DNA of 64,000 nt from an uncultured Christensenellaceae bacterium (GCA_905234985.1 CAJOJQ010000012.1:16795-80794), one strand, 5' to 3'. Shown: positions 26,764-36,161, numbered from the stretch's first letter. Numbers and translations are program-made. The notes: a model not told the origin generated them from the letters alone.

Positions 26764-28191
26764 TCATTTTCTTCCGGCTTTCATTTCCTTCTTTTGCTCG
26801 TACATCAGGTGGTCCGCCTTGCGGAACACGTCGTCCACCGTGTCCTCCCCATTGTAGAGGGCGTAACCCACGGCGGCGTTGACCTTTTCCCAGGGTTCGC
26901 CTTCGGCTGCAGCCGCCGCGGCGCGGAACTGGGCGATCCGCTCCTCGATGGCGTCGTAATCCCGGCCCTTGACCACCACCACAAACTCGTCGCCGCCGAA
27001 GCGGTAAACGGGGGAGTGGGAGAACGCTTCGCAGATCAGGGAACAGGTTTTCTGAATGGCGATGTTTCCCCGTTCGTGGCCGTAGGTATCGTTCATCTTT
27101 TTCAGGTCGTTCATATCCACCATCACGATGCCGTACCGCGCGTCGCCCCGCTCCATTTCCTCCGTCAGCTTGATCGCCTGCTGATCGTAGGCCAGTTTGC
27201 TGCCCACGCCGGTCAGCGCGTCCCGGTGGGCCAGCTCGTTCATTTCGTCCGCTTCGATCCTGGTTTTGGTCAGTTCCTGGGTGGTGGTTTTCAGGTTGTC
27301 GATATAGCCGTGAATATCCTGCACCATTTCGCGCATGGAGGAATACAGGGATTGAATTTCATCCTTGGATTTGATGGGCAGATGATCCAGCTCGCTGTGG
27401 TCTTCCTTCTGGGCGCTGTAATGGGCGGCGGCGCTGCTGAGGAGATTGATGGGCCGAATAATGAACCAGTTGACCGCCAAAATGCCGATGACGCACACGA
27501 AAATGGTGAGCAATACCAGCGCCCCGGTGTAAAAGAGGATGAACTGGCTCTGCTGGGCGCGAATGGTTTCCATGGAGATATCCCCCATGGCATAGCAAAT
27601 GACCGAACCATCCGCGTCGAACACCGGCGCTCCGGCGGTAACGAGCCAGCCGTAGGCCTCCGTATCGGTAATATAGGGCTTAAAGCCGATGGAGGGGTTC
27701 TGCAGCAGTTCCTGGTTATCGGCATACAGCGGATCAATGCAGCCGGGCGGGCAGGCGTCCTCATAAGCGCCGTCCACCAGGTAAATAAACGATTCTGACG
27801 GCACGTCCAGCGTGGCCAAGTACAGGCAGTCCACGTCGTTTATGTCCTGGATGCTTCTGAGCTGCTGCCGCAGGAATTGAAAAGCCTCCGTCTGCTCCAA
27901 ATGGGCGTACAGGCTGATATAGGCGTCAAACTCCGGCGTGCCCCAGGATTCGCTGTCCACCCGATCCGGCGTGGCGTTGAAGATTTCCATGATGGCGGCC
28001 TTCAGCGTCGCGGCCCTTTCCGTATCCAGCACCGCCGCCATGGTACGGGTCAGGTCGTTGGCCCGGTTCCGGTAGGAATCGTCCGCGATTCGGCTGATGG
28101 CCATGCTGCATATCACGGTCGCCACGATACTGAGGATGGCGGCGATCAGGACGATCAGGATCACTGTTTTCTTTCGCAAAGAAAATCTCAT
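26764..28191 (-). CDS. Membrane-bound diguanylate cyclase (GGDEF)
   Basis: A 475-residue sensor. A first membrane helix (VILIVLIAAILSIVATVICSMAI) is followed by an extracytoplasmic Cache-like sensor of about 180 residues and a second helix (FILFYTGALVLLTIFVCVIGIL). A HAMP-like linker and a GGDEF domain follow, with DALTGVGSK and the intact RFGGDEF signature near residue 398, so c-di-GMP synthesis is likely. No clear RxxD inhibitory site was checked. The ATG at 28191 has gaggg upstream and is preferred to 28236. An HD-GYP protein at 57.4 kb could degrade the product. Confidence 0.88.
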   Translation of the reverse strand: MRFSLRKKTVILIVLIAAILSIVATVICSMAISRIADDSYRNRANDLTRTMAAVLDTERAATLKAAIMEIFNATPDRVDSESWGTPEFDAYISLYAHLEQTEAFQFLRQQLRSIQDINDVDCLYLATLDVPSESFIYLVDGAYEDACPPGCIDPLYADNQELLQNPSIGFKPYITDTEAYGWLVTAGAPVFDADGSVICYAMGDISMETIRAQQSQFILFYTGALVLLTIFVCVIGILAVNWFIIRPINLLSSAAAHYSAQKEDHSELDHLPIKSKDEIQSLYSSMREMVQDIHGYIDNLKTTTQELTKTRIEADEMNELAHRDALTGVGSKLAYDQQAIKLTEEMERGDARYGIVMVDMNDLKKMNDTYGHERGNIAIQKTCSLICEAFSHSPVYRFGGDEFVVVVKGRDYDAIEERIAQFRAAAAAAEGEPWEKVNAAVGYALYNGEDTVDDVFRKADHLMYEQKKEMKAGRK

Positions 28192-28300
28192 GGTTTTCCC
28201 TCGTTTTAACCTCAAAATGTGGTGGGTTTTCGTCATTTATCCAAGCAAACCCACAACATATATTATATAGGAACCGCCAATAAATGGCAAGAGAAAAAAA

Positions 28301-28336
28301 CATGCAAAAGAAAAAAGAGAAGCGGGGGGCTTCTCT
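28301..28336 (-). terminator. Terminator of the asd-dapA-dapB operon
   Basis: On the minus strand an 8-bp stem agagaagc with C-rich loop is followed by a run of six T, then cttttgc. It lies 17 nt past the dapB stop. Confidence 0.8.
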
Positions 28337-28352
28337 CATAAGAAACGAAAGA

Positions 28353-29105
28353 TCAGTTTTCCAGCATGGCCTGAGCCAGGGCGTCCATATCATATTCGCC
28401 GGGCTTTTGGGTGCTGATGAAACGGGCGGCGCGCAACGCGCCCCGGGCGAAAATGGAACGGTCCTGCGCGGAATGGGTGAGGGAAAATACCTCGGAGGGG
28501 CCGTAAAAGCCCACCTCGTGGTCGCCGGGCACGCTGCCGCCCCGGATGGCGTGAACGCCGATCTCGTTCTTTTCCCGCTTCTGGGTGCGGCCGTTGCGGC
28601 CGAACACAGGCAGGGTATCGGGGCTGCTCACCGCGTCGTACAGCATGAGCGCCGTGCCGCTGGGGGCGTCGATCTTCTGGTTGTGGTGCTTTTCGATGAT
28701 CTCAATATCGAAATCCGGCAAAAGCTTCGCCGCCTGGCGGGCCAGGGTGCGCAGCACGTAAACGCCCACGCTCATGTTGGCGCTGCGGAACACGGGCACC
28801 GTTTTCGCGGCTTCCCGGATGGCGTTCAGGTCTTCTTCATTGTAGCCGGTGGCGGCCAGCACCAGGGGCAAGCGATGCTCCCTGGCATAGGAAAGCAGGG
28901 CAGGCAGCCCTTCCGGCCGGGAAAAATCCACGATCACGTCCGCTTCCTCCTGTACCAGGGAGAAGGAGGGATACACGGGAAAATCGCTCCACTTTTCAGC
29001 CCGCACGTCCACGCCGGCCACGATCACAGCCTGTTCGTCCTCCGCCAATTGCGCCACCTGACGGCCCATGCGGCCGCACGCGCCGGATAACAGAATCTTC
29101 AGCAT
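28353..29105 (-). CDS. dapB: 4-hydroxy-tetrahydrodipicolinate reductase
   Basis: A 250-residue NAD(P)H-dependent reductase in the diaminopimelate/lysine pathway. The nucleotide-binding site is GACGRMGRQVAQLA at the N-terminus, and the catalytic segment is EIIEKHHNQKIDAPSGTALM near residue 145. The length is normal. Its start overlaps the dapA stop by 7 nt. The product feeds peptidoglycan and, in spore formers, dipicolinate shares the same precursor, which fits the spoVA genes that import DPA into the spore. Confidence 0.95.
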   Translation of the reverse strand: MLKILLSGACGRMGRQVAQLAEDEQAVIVAGVDVRAEKWSDFPVYPSFSLVQEEADVIVDFSRPEGLPALLSYAREHRLPLVLAATGYNEEDLNAIREAAKTVPVFRSANMSVGVYVLRTLARQAAKLLPDFDIEIIEKHHNQKIDAPSGTALMLYDAVSSPDTLPVFGRNGRTQKREKNEIGVHAIRGGSVPGDHEVGFYGPSEVFSLTHSAQDRSIFARGALRAARFISTQKPGEYDMDALAQAMLEN

Positions 29106-29974
29106 ATCAAACCTGCCTTTTGCATTTCTTCTTTCAGCATGTGTCCGTGTTCGGGGGAGAGGGGGGTGAGGGGCAGCCGCACTTCATTGCGGCACAGGCC
29201 CAGGGCCGCCGCCGCCGCCTTCACGGGAATGGGGTTCACTTCTAAGAACAGGGCGGTAATCAGGGGCAGCCAGCGCAGGTTCAGCTTCGCGGCTTCATCG
29301 ATGGGCAGGCGGCAAATATCGCCCATGGCCTTAGGGGCGATGTTGGCCAGCACGGAAATAGCGCCTAAGCCGCCCACGGCCCGCACCGGGGCGATGATTT
29401 CGTCCGAGCCGGAATAGAAAGCGATTTTGTCCCCGCACAGGCGAATCATGTCCATGATCTGGGTCATGTTGCCGGAGGCTTCCTTCATGGCGATGATGTT
29501 GGGTTCGTTGGCCAGCGCTTCCAGGGTCTTAGGCTGCATGTTCAGCCCCGTGCGGGAGGGCACGTTGTACACGATCACCGGCAGCGCCCCGTCCCGGGCG
29601 ATGGCGGTATAGTGGGCGATCAGCCCGTTCTGGGTGGTTTTGTTGTAATAGGGGGTCACGCAGAGCTGGGCGTCCGCGCCAAATTCTTTCGCCCGGCGTG
29701 CCTTTTCGATCACGTCTTTGGTGTTGTTGCCGCCGGTGCCCGCGATGACGGGAATGCGGCGGTTCACCTGACGGATGATGAAGGAGAGCACATCCTCCCA
29801 TTCTTTTGCCGTCATGGTGGAGGGTTCACCGGTGGTGCCGCAGGCGACGATGGCGTCCACGCCCTCGCTGACCTGGAATTCCACCAGGTTTTTCAGGGCG
29901 TCATAATCCACTTCGCCCTTTTTGAAGGGCGTGATCAAGGCTGTGGCGCAGCCTGTGAACAGCACGTTGGACAT
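29099..29974 (-). CDS. dapA: 4-hydroxy-tetrahydrodipicolinate synthase
   Basis: A 291-residue class I aldolase condensing pyruvate with aspartate semialdehyde. GTTGEPSTMT binds pyruvate, YYNK carries the catalytic Tyr (VTPYYNKTTQNG), and the Schiff-base lysine is in IIAMKEASGNM near residue 165. It lies 3 nt after asd and overlaps dapB, so the operon is asd-dapA-dapB in pathway order. Confidence 0.96.
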   Translation of the reverse strand: MSNVLFTGCATALITPFKKGEVDYDALKNLVEFQVSEGVDAIVACGTTGEPSTMTAKEWEDVLSFIIRQVNRRIPVIAGTGGNNTKDVIEKARRAKEFGADAQLCVTPYYNKTTQNGLIAHYTAIARDGALPVIVYNVPSRTGLNMQPKTLEALANEPNIIAMKEASGNMTQIMDMIRLCGDKIAFYSGSDEIIAPVRAVGGLGAISVLANIAPKAMGDICRLPIDEAAKLNLRWLPLITALFLEVNPIPVKAAAAALGLCRNEVRLPLTPLSPEHGHMLKEEMQKAGLIC

Positions 29975-29977
29975 GGT

Positions 29978-31069
29978 TTACTCCTTTCTCTGGATATATC
30001 CCTGCGCGCAGAGCAGCTCGGCGGACAGCACGCCGCCCCCGGCCGCGCCGCGCAGGGTGTTGTGGGAAAGGCAAACGAACTTATAATCGAAAATGGGGTC
30101 TTCCCGCAGACGGCCCACGGAAATGCCCATGCCCCGCTCAAAGTCGCGGTCCAGACGGGTCTGGGGCCGGTCCGGCTCCTCCATATAGCGGATGAAGGGG
30201 GTGGGGGCGCTGGGGAGCTTCAATTGCTGGGCCACGGTTTCATAGTGTGCCCAGCGGTCCAGCATTTCTTCCATGGTGGGCTTGCGCTCAAAGGATACGC
30301 TCACCGCCGCCATGTGGCCGTCGGCCACGGGCACCCGCAGGCACTGGGCGCTGATGACGGGAAGCTGACAGAGTTCGATGGCATTGCCCTCGGCGTTCAG
30401 CTTGCCCCAGATTTTCCGGGGTTCCTGTTCGCTCTTTTCTTCCTCGCCGCCGATGTAGGGGATCACGTTGTCCAGGATCTCCGGCCAGCGGTCAAAGGTC
30501 TTGCCCGCGCCGGAAATGGCCTGATAGGTACACACGAACACGTTCTTGGGGCCGAAATCCATGAGCGGCGTCAGGGCGGGCACGTAGCTCTGGATGGAGC
30601 AGTTGGGCTTCACGGCGATGAAGCCCCGCTGGGTGCCAAGGCGCTTGCGCTGGGCGGGGATCACGGCGGTGTGGGCGGAATTGATCTCGGGGATCAGCAT
30701 GGGCACGTCGGAAACCAGGCGGCACGCGCTGTTGTTGCTCACCACGGGGGTTTCGGCCTTGGCGTAGCTTTCTTCCAGCTCGCGGGTGGCCTTTTTGTCC
30801 ATGGCCGTGGCGCAGAACACAAAATCGACCTTGGAGGAAACCTCTTCCACGTTCGCGGCGTCCATGACAGTCATATTCGCGGCCTTTTCGGGAATGGGCC
30901 AGGAGAAGGCCCAGCGGCCCTCCACGGCCTCCCGGTAGGTTTTGCCCGCGCTGCGGCCGCTGGCGGCCAGGGCGGAAATTTCAAACCAGGGATGGTTTTC
31001 CAGCAGGGATACGAACCGCTGGCCCACCATGCCGGTGGCGCCGATGATCCCAACGCGATACTTTTCCAT
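29978..31069 (-). CDS. asd: Aspartate-semialdehyde dehydrogenase (archaeal/fungal-type)
   Basis: A 363-residue dehydrogenase forming aspartate semialdehyde from aspartyl phosphate. NADP-binding [20 protein letters not shown] is at the N-terminus and the catalytic cysteine is in [17 protein letters not shown]. The length and these motifs match the group common in archaea and fungi rather than the shorter enterobacterial type. The frame opens at 31078, but ATG 31069 has aaagga eight nt upstream. It starts the asd-dapA-dapB operon. Confidence 0.93.
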   Translation of the reverse strand: MEKYRVGIIGATGMVGQRFVSLLENHPWFEISALAASGRSAGKTYREAVEGRWAFSWPIPEKAANMTVMDAANVEEVSSKVDFVFCATAMDKKATRELEESYAKAETPVVSNNSACRLVSDVPMLIPEINSAHTAVIPAQRKRLGTQRGFIAVKPNCSIQSYVPALTPLMDFGPKNVFVCTYQAISGAGKTFDRWPEILDNVIPYIGGEEEKSEQEPRKIWGKLNAEGNAIELCQLPVISAQCLRVPVADGHMAAVSVSFERKPTMEEMLDRWAHYETVAQQLKLPSAPTPFIRYMEEPDRPQTRLDRDFERGMGISVGRLREDPIFDYKFVCLSHNTLRGAAGGGVLSAELLCAQGYIQRKE

Positions 31070-31134
31070 AATGCACATCCTTTCTTCATCCTATCCTATG
31101 CGGAGCGTAAAAATCGGGTAACCGGGGCAATATT

Positions 31135-31842
31135 TCAAAAATGCACCCGGCGGCGGACTTCCTCCCGCACGGACCGGTTGCCATTGATGAAAAACAGGGA
31201 AAGGGAAATGAACAGGCAGGGGGCCAGCACGAAGGGGGACCAGGCCAGTTCCCCCGGCATGCCCTTAGCCCGGGCGTGAAGCAGCTCAATGATTAGACAT
31301 TCCAGGGCGCACCCCGCGAAAGAAAACGCCAGAAGGGTGAGCTTGTTGAGCCATCCCCGCCGCCACAGCACCGTGATCAGGGTAATGATGAGCGCGGCCA
31401 GCGCCAGGGAGGGCAGGGCGATGGGGAAAAACCAATCGCCGGAGTTGCTCAGCCTCTCCACCAGGAACAAATAGCCGTTCAGGCACAGGAAGGATGTTCC
31501 AATGGCGGAATAGGTATGATACCGGGGCATCGCCAGCGGCACGGCCACCGACAGGAACAGCATGATCAGCGCGCCGGAGGCGTAGCCGCTCCAGGTCACG
31601 CCGCCCGTTACCAGCAGATCAATCACCAGGCACAGCCCGGCGGGAGCCAGCAGCATCAGGGCCGCCAGCATGAGCAGAAACCGCTTGCTGCGCTTCAATT
31701 CTTGCTCCGGCGTGCGCACGGGGTAGGCCTTGGGCGCGGCGGGTTTTTCCGGCTCCGCCGGGTCGTAAACCGGCGTTTGGCACAGGGGACAGCGCTTTTC
31801 TCCTGGCCCTAACTTCACGCCGCAGTGTACACAGTAAGCCAT
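31135..31842 (-). CDS. Zinc-ribbon membrane protein (DUF6320-like)
   Basis: A 235-residue protein. A zinc ribbon (CVHCGVKLGPGEKRCPLC) occupies residues 4-21, followed by a charged linker and about six membrane helices from residue 53 on. It resembles proteins annotated DUF6320, which are found beside condensation-like acyltransferases. It begins 3 nt after the acyltransferase gene ends. It may be a membrane partner of that enzyme, but this is inferred from pairing alone. Confidence 0.8.
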   Translation of the reverse strand: MAYCVHCGVKLGPGEKRCPLCQTPVYDPAEPEKPAAPKAYPVRTPEQELKRSKRFLLMLAALMLLAPAGLCLVIDLLVTGGVTWSGYASGALIMLFLSVAVPLAMPRYHTYSAIGTSFLCLNGYLFLVERLSNSGDWFFPIALPSLALAALIITLITVLWRRGWLNKLTLLAFSFAGCALECLIIELLHARAKGMPGELAWSPFVLAPCLFISLSLFFINGNRSVREEVRRRVHF

Positions 31843-31845
31843 GCT

Positions 31846-33126
31846 TCAATCATCCTCCATGTTGCTTTCCACCGTGACCGGCACGCCCTTCTCCACCAGA
31901 AACCGCAGCATTTCCCGGGGCAGGGTGGTTTCCCGGATGTTGCTGGAAAAAATCAGGCGCAGCTCGTCGCCCGTGGTGACGGAGGCGCAGTTGCACAGCG
32001 GCGCGGAGGGCGGCCCCAACTGGAACTCAAACCGGCGGATCAGCCGGTCCGTGCCCGTGGGCAATTCGGTGCGGCCCAAATTGGTGAGGGTGGACGTCAC
32101 CAGCCGGTCGCCCGCCTTGCGGAAAATGCTGCTGATGACCCAGTTTTTGATGAACCGGGGCACCAGACGAACCAGCAGGTTCTTTTCGTCCGCCACGTTG
32201 GTGGCGATCACGGCGCTGAGCAGCTTGGGGTTCACGGCGTACTTCATGTAGGCGTGTACCTCGCCCACGATTTCCTCGAAGGCGTAGGCTCCTAAGCGCG
32301 GATCAATGCCGGGATTGACGAAGGTGGAAAAATTGCGCATGGTGGGCGAAGGGTAAAAGGCCCGCATGTTCACCGGCACGGACACCCGCAGGGGCTTTTT
32401 GCGCCGGGGGCGCTGGGCCTCCTGGCTTTGGTAGGCCGTCCACAGCATCACGCTCACCAGATATTCCGTCACCGTGGCGTTCAGCTTCTTTGCTTCTGCC
32501 AGCAGGGGCGCGCAGGGGATGGACGCGGCGATGATGTGCAGGGTGTGGGGAATTTCGCGGGTGGCGGGGAAGTGATACGCGGGTTCTTCCTTCCGGGAGG
32601 CCCGCACGTGAGGCAGGGGCATGCGCAGAAATGCGTCCTGGGTTTCCTCCGGGCTGGACTTGTCCAGGGGACGCACCGCGCCGCGGTCGAACTGCACCCT
32701 CTTCCCGCCCAAGCGCAGGTATTCCACCGCCAGGGTCTTGATGAAGGTAAGCCCCCCGCTTCCGTCCGTCAGCGCGTGGAAAAATTCTGCCGAAATGCGG
32801 CTGCGGTAATAGAATACCCTGAGCAGATACCCGTGATCCTGATGGAAACGGAAGGGCATGCAGGGATGGCCCGCGTCCTGCCGCACGGTGAGCGGTTCCC
32901 GAATCTCCTCTAAGTAATACCAGAACAGGCCGGACCGCATGCGCACCTTCAGGGAAGGAAAGCGGGGCAAAATATTGTCCACCGCCTGCTGCAAGCGCTT
33001 GGGGTCCACCGTCTCGGTCAGCTCCACCGAAATGCGGAAGGCACTGCTCCACCGGAAGGAGGAAACCGCCGGATACAGCTTGCCCGCGTTATCCAGCTTG
33101 AACCAACGCTTTCCGCGCAAAGCCAT
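31846..33126 (-). CDS. Condensation-domain-like acyltransferase
   Basis: A 426-residue protein of the chloramphenicol acetyltransferase/condensation fold. The HxxxDG catalytic motif is in FFHALTDGSGGLTFIKTL near residue 120. Later segments (TVTEYLVSVMLWTAYQSQ and SVPVNMRAFYPSPTMRNFSTFV) match alcohol-acetyltransferase-like or phthiodiolone-acyltransferase-like proteins. The start ATG at 33126 follows gggaggggga; the frame is open 18 codons upstream. It has no membrane helix of its own and is coupled to the zinc-ribbon membrane gene. The acyl acceptor is unknown; a lipid or cell-envelope substrate is plausible. Confidence 0.83.
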   Translation of the reverse strand: MALRGKRWFKLDNAGKLYPAVSSFRWSSAFRISVELTETVDPKRLQQAVDNILPRFPSLKVRMRSGLFWYYLEEIREPLTVRQDAGHPCMPFRFHQDHGYLLRVFYYRSRISAEFFHALTDGSGGLTFIKTLAVEYLRLGGKRVQFDRGAVRPLDKSSPEETQDAFLRMPLPHVRASRKEEPAYHFPATREIPHTLHIIAASIPCAPLLAEAKKLNATVTEYLVSVMLWTAYQSQEAQRPRRKKPLRVSVPVNMRAFYPSPTMRNFSTFVNPGIDPRLGAYAFEEIVGEVHAYMKYAVNPKLLSAVIATNVADEKNLLVRLVPRFIKNWVISSIFRKAGDRLVTSTLTNLGRTELPTGTDRLIRRFEFQLGPPSAPLCNCASVTTGDELRLIFSSNIRETTLPREMLRFLVEKGVPVTVESNMEDD

Positions 33127-33253
33127 TCCCCCTCCCGTACTGGCACAGTATACCATAAACGGACTCGCCGCACAAGGCACTGAAAGGATTTGTGTGAAAG
33201 TTTATGCAGGATTCACGATCAGGCGGGATTTGTCAAAATATTTGGTACGGCTA

Positions 33254-33282
33254 TGGACGAAAAATGCAAATCATGCTATAAT
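33254..33282 (+). promoter_or_regulatory. Putative promoter of NlpC/P60-like gene 1
   Basis: TGGACG and TATAAT are separated by 17 nt, about 60 nt upstream of the start at 33341. Confidence 0.5.
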
Positions 33283-33340
33283 ATGCCATCCGTTGGCAAT
33301 CGCGCGGAGAGAAGAAAACGGAAGAAGGTTGAAATTGTTG

Positions 33341-34261
33341 ATGAAAAAATGCATCGTTTGGACGCTTTTGCTGATCCTCCTATGCGGCGCTTGCGTGAGC
33401 GCGAACGCGGAATTGGAAAAAAATCCTTTGCTGGACGCGGCTTTTTCCGCACTGGAGAAGGACAATATTTTTCAGCGCCGCTATAACGAGCTGACCGGGT
33501 CCAACGTGGAATCCCTGTTCGAGTTGGGCGTGCCCTACTTTTTCGGCCAGCAGGTGAGCAACGGCAAGCTGCTGAACAAAACGTATCTCGTATCCAAATA
33601 TCCGGAATACGCCATCAAAAAATGCTTAGAAGTCACCAAGACTTTCGTGAAAGGCGATCTGTATATTTATGGCTTTGACTGCTCCGGCTATACGCGGTGG
33701 ATCTACGACCAGTGCGGCCTGGGCATGCATCCCGGCCTGCAGGATATGATCACCAAGGGCCAATACCGGCAGTATCACCTGTATAACGGCGGCAAAAACT
33801 GGACGAGCCAAAAGAAAGTCATGCCCGCCTATAACGAGCTGAAAAACACCCTGCAAGTGGGTGACCTGCTGGTGACGAAGCATTCAGCCCGCCATATCAT
33901 GATGTACATTGGCACCCTTTCTGATTACGGCTTCACGGCGGAGGAAGTGCCCGATCTGGCCCCCTACCTGGACAATCCCCTGGTGATCCACTGCGGCCCC
34001 AGCCCCTTCTACGGCGAGCGCTTCCAGAAGCTGATCGACGAAAACCCCGAGCGCTATGGCCGCTGCCATACCACCAACGGCGGCGTGGAGGTTTCCATTT
34101 TGGGGGTGAAGCCCGAGGAAGCCACCTATCACACCACTGTGTTCCATACGAAAATTTACAGCGCCGATTACGATTATTTCCTGATCGACGACGGCAATTA
34201 CATGCTGACGCTGCGGGACATTGATAACGCCACCTCCTTCTGCTGGTACAGAATGCATTAA
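33341..34261 (+). CDS. Secreted NlpC/P60-like hydrolase 1
   Basis: A 306-residue secreted protein. The signal peptide is MKKCIVWTLLLILLCGACVS with cleavage near ANA-E. The catalytic cysteine is in YGFDCSGYTRWIYDQCGL (residues about 110-127) and the histidine in SARHIMMYIGTL near residue 185, as in NlpC/P60 peptidoglycan or amide hydrolases. The C-terminal 80 residues contain a family-specific end shared with the next gene (FCWYRMH vs YCWYRMN). The ATG at 33341 has only a weak gaagg SD. It is a paralogue of 34476-35354. Confidence 0.85.
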   Translation: MKKCIVWTLLLILLCGACVSANAELEKNPLLDAAFSALEKDNIFQRRYNELTGSNVESLFELGVPYFFGQQVSNGKLLNKTYLVSKYPEYAIKKCLEVTKTFVKGDLYIYGFDCSGYTRWIYDQCGLGMHPGLQDMITKGQYRQYHLYNGGKNWTSQKKVMPAYNELKNTLQVGDLLVTKHSARHIMMYIGTLSDYGFTAEEVPDLAPYLDNPLVIHCGPSPFYGERFQKLIDENPERYGRCHTTNGGVEVSILGVKPEEATYHTTVFHTKIYSADYDYFLIDDGNYMLTLRDIDNATSFCWYRMH

Positions 34262-34269
34262 AAAATTCG

Positions 34270-34300
34270 TTTCCCTGCGAAGCAATTTTTTCGCAGGGCA
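34270..34300 (+). terminator. Hairpin after NlpC/P60-like gene 1
   Basis: The stem ccctgcga pairs with tcgcaggg around a loop that contains aattttt. The poly-T lies inside the loop rather than after the stem, so it is a weak terminator candidate. Confidence 0.4.
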
Positions 34301-34310
34301 CAATTCTGTA

Positions 34311-34458
34311 AAGAAAGGATGAGCGCACGGGCGCAGCCGTGGCGCGTCCCGCCGCTTCCGTATGGATAAGCGGCGGGCATCCAAAAGAAAGGATGAGCGC
34401 ACGGGCGCAGCCGTGGCGCGTCCCGCCGCTTCCGCATGGATAAGCGGCGGGCATCCAA
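34311..34458 (+). repeat. Tandem duplication, 2 x 74 bp
   Basis: Two direct copies of a 74-bp unit (34311-34384, 34385-34458) start aagaaaggatgagcgc and differ at one position (tatggataag versus catggataag). A third partial start (aagaaagga) overlaps the SD of the second paralogue. Each unit holds a 10-bp hairpin, cccgccgctt paired with aagcggcggg. It occupies most of the gap between the two NlpC/P60-like genes. Confidence 0.85.
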
Positions 34459-34475
34459 AAGAAAGGAAACGCCGA

Positions 34476-35354
34476 ATGAAAAGGATCATTGCGCTGGCGC
34501 TGCTTTTGCTGTGCATGGCGAGCCTGTGCCCGGCTCAGGCGGAAGTGGAGCGCAGCCCCTTCCTGGACAACGCCCTCGCCGCCCTGGAAAAGGGAAATAT
34601 TTTTATCGCGCGCTACAACGCCATCACCGGGGCGGAGGTGGAGGCCCTGTTTGAATTGGGCATTCCCTATCTGTTCGGCGGTACGGAAGGCGGTGGCGTG
34701 TTCAACAAATGGCCCGAATACAACAAACGCCTGTGCTGGCAGAATTCCCAGTTTTTCGTCAAGGACAAGGTGTACATCAACGGCTTTGACTGTTCGGGCT
34801 TCACCCGCTGGGTCTACCACAAGTGCCACCTGCCTGCCCACGATACGCTGAACAATATCGCTCTGAATTACAGCGTATATAATAACAATTACGTATATTC
34901 CCAGCGCCCCGGCCAGCATTTGCCGCCCTATGAGGAGCTGGCCGCGTCCCTGCGGGTGGGGGATTTGTTCATCATGAAGCGCCCCGATTCCGCGTACCGC
35001 CACGTCATGATGTTCATCGGCACCCTGCGGGATTACGGCTTTACGGCGGAGGAAGCGCCCGACCTGGCCGACTATCTGGATTTTCCCCTGGTGATCCATT
35101 GCAGCGCCCATCCCCAGTTTGGTGAGCGCTTCCAGCAGTTCATCGACAGCCACCCGGAGGGGTACGGCAACTGCCTCACCACCGACGGCGGGGTGCAGGT
35201 GTCTATCATCGGCGTGCCGCTGGAAAAGACGCCCTATCACACCCACGTGCAGAATACCGATTTTTCCTATTTCCTGCTGCCCGACGGCTCCATCATGACG
35301 GCGCTGAACGTGTTCGGCCTGACCTCCTACTGCTGGTACAGGATGAACCCTTAA
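34476..35354 (+). CDS. Secreted NlpC/P60-like hydrolase 2
   Basis: A 292-residue paralogue of the upstream gene with conserved blocks throughout. It has the signal peptide MKRIIALALLLLCMASLCPA with cleavage near AQA-E. The catalytic cysteine is in NGFDCSGFTRWVYHKCHL and the histidine in YRHVMMFIGTLRDYGFTAEE. The ATG at 34476 has aaaggaaa upstream. The longer open frame from 34362 is created by the tandem repeat and carries no signal peptide. Its stop overlaps the convergent MazG-like gene by 4 nt. It is probably extracellular with a cell-wall role. Confidence 0.85.
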   Translation: MKRIIALALLLLCMASLCPAQAEVERSPFLDNALAALEKGNIFIARYNAITGAEVEALFELGIPYLFGGTEGGGVFNKWPEYNKRLCWQNSQFFVKDKVYINGFDCSGFTRWVYHKCHLPAHDTLNNIALNYSVYNNNYVYSQRPGQHLPPYEELAASLRVGDLFIMKRPDSAYRHVMMFIGTLRDYGFTAEEAPDLADYLDFPLVIHCSAHPQFGERFQQFIDSHPEGYGNCLTTDGGVQVSIIGVPLEKTPYHTHVQNTDFSYFLLPDGSIMTALNVFGLTSYCWYRMNP

Positions 35355-35707
35355 TCCTTTAAGTACGCCCGGTGTTCCCCCGGAAAATCCCGTTTCAGGT
35401 TCCGGTCGGCCTTTTCCCGGTACGCCCGCTCGAATTCCTCCGCCTTCACGCCGCAGCACAGCAGCACGTCCGTCAAATACATGAACACATCCGCCATTTC
35501 CTCGCAGAAATGGGCGCGCACGGTATCGTCGTCGACCACCGCCTGCGCGCCTCTTTTTTTCAGGATGGCGGACACTTCCCCGATTTCCTCCACGGCGTAA
35601 AGCAGATGATGCTTGGCGGTTTCGGGGCTGTCGCCCTCCCAAACGCCCTTGTATTTCTCCTGCAATGCAAGCTGAATGTTCATGAAATCCTGCACGGTCA
35701 TGCCCAT
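35351..35707 (-). CDS. MazG-like nucleoside triphosphate pyrophosphohydrolase
   Basis: A 118-residue all-alpha NTP pyrophosphatase-type protein. Metal-binding acidic residues are in YAVEEIGEVSAIL and HFCEEMADVFMYLTDVLL, the ExxE...ExxD pattern of MazG/dUTPase-like enzymes. It is probably a single-domain house-cleaning enzyme that hydrolyses non-canonical or excess nucleotides. Its stop overlaps that of the convergent NlpC/P60-like gene. Confidence 0.82.
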   Translation of the reverse strand: MGMTVQDFMNIQLALQEKYKGVWEGDSPETAKHHLLYAVEEIGEVSAILKKRGAQAVVDDDTVRAHFCEEMADVFMYLTDVLLCCGVKAEEFERAYREKADRNLKRDFPGEHRAYLKD

Positions 35708-35753
35708 GGTATATCTTCCTCTCGTTGTTATTCGCTCGTCATTATACCATAGT

Positions 35754-36161
35754 TCACTTCTTCCAGCTATACTGCGCCTGTTTTTTTAAGGTTTCTTCGT
35801 CCTCCCCGTCCCGGACGCGGCGGGCGGCGACCACCCGGCGCTCGTTATCGTAATCCACGCAGGTGACCAGCAGAAGCAGCTGATCGTCGGGCCGCACGTC
35901 GATGGGGCAGGAAAGAACGGAGGCGTTGGACAGCGCGTTTAGCGCGGTTTGCCGCTCCTGGATGTCGGACGACAGGAAAGAAAAGAGATTGACGTAATTC
36001 CTGACCGGTTCCACGATGTTGACGGTGCCCACGGCGAAGATCACATACCGCCCGTCCTCGTACAGGGTATCGAAGGTGACAAAGGGATGGGTCCGGTAAA
36101 AGCCGATGTTTTCGTAATTGCGCAGACAGCCGAACCTGACAGGGTATAGTAACCCCGTCAA
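35754..36161 (-). pseudogene. Class B sortase remnant, N-terminus lost
   Basis: A 135-residue frame that matches only the C-terminal half of class B sortases: FGCLRNYENIGFYRTHPFVTFDTLYEDGRYVIFAV, then the catalytic-cysteine region LLLLVTCVDYDNERRVVAARRVRDGED with the following arginine. The signal/anchor helix and the GHN-type histidine region that should precede FGCLRNY are absent. Homology stops at about 36140, next to a hairpin (36131-36166). No SD fits the ATG at 36161. It is most likely a 5'-truncated gene. Confidence 0.65.

Noticed and set aside
34362..34475. Upstream extension of the second NlpC/P60-like gene
   Set aside because: The extra residues are a translation of the 74-bp tandem repeat; the signal peptide and SD support the start at 34476.
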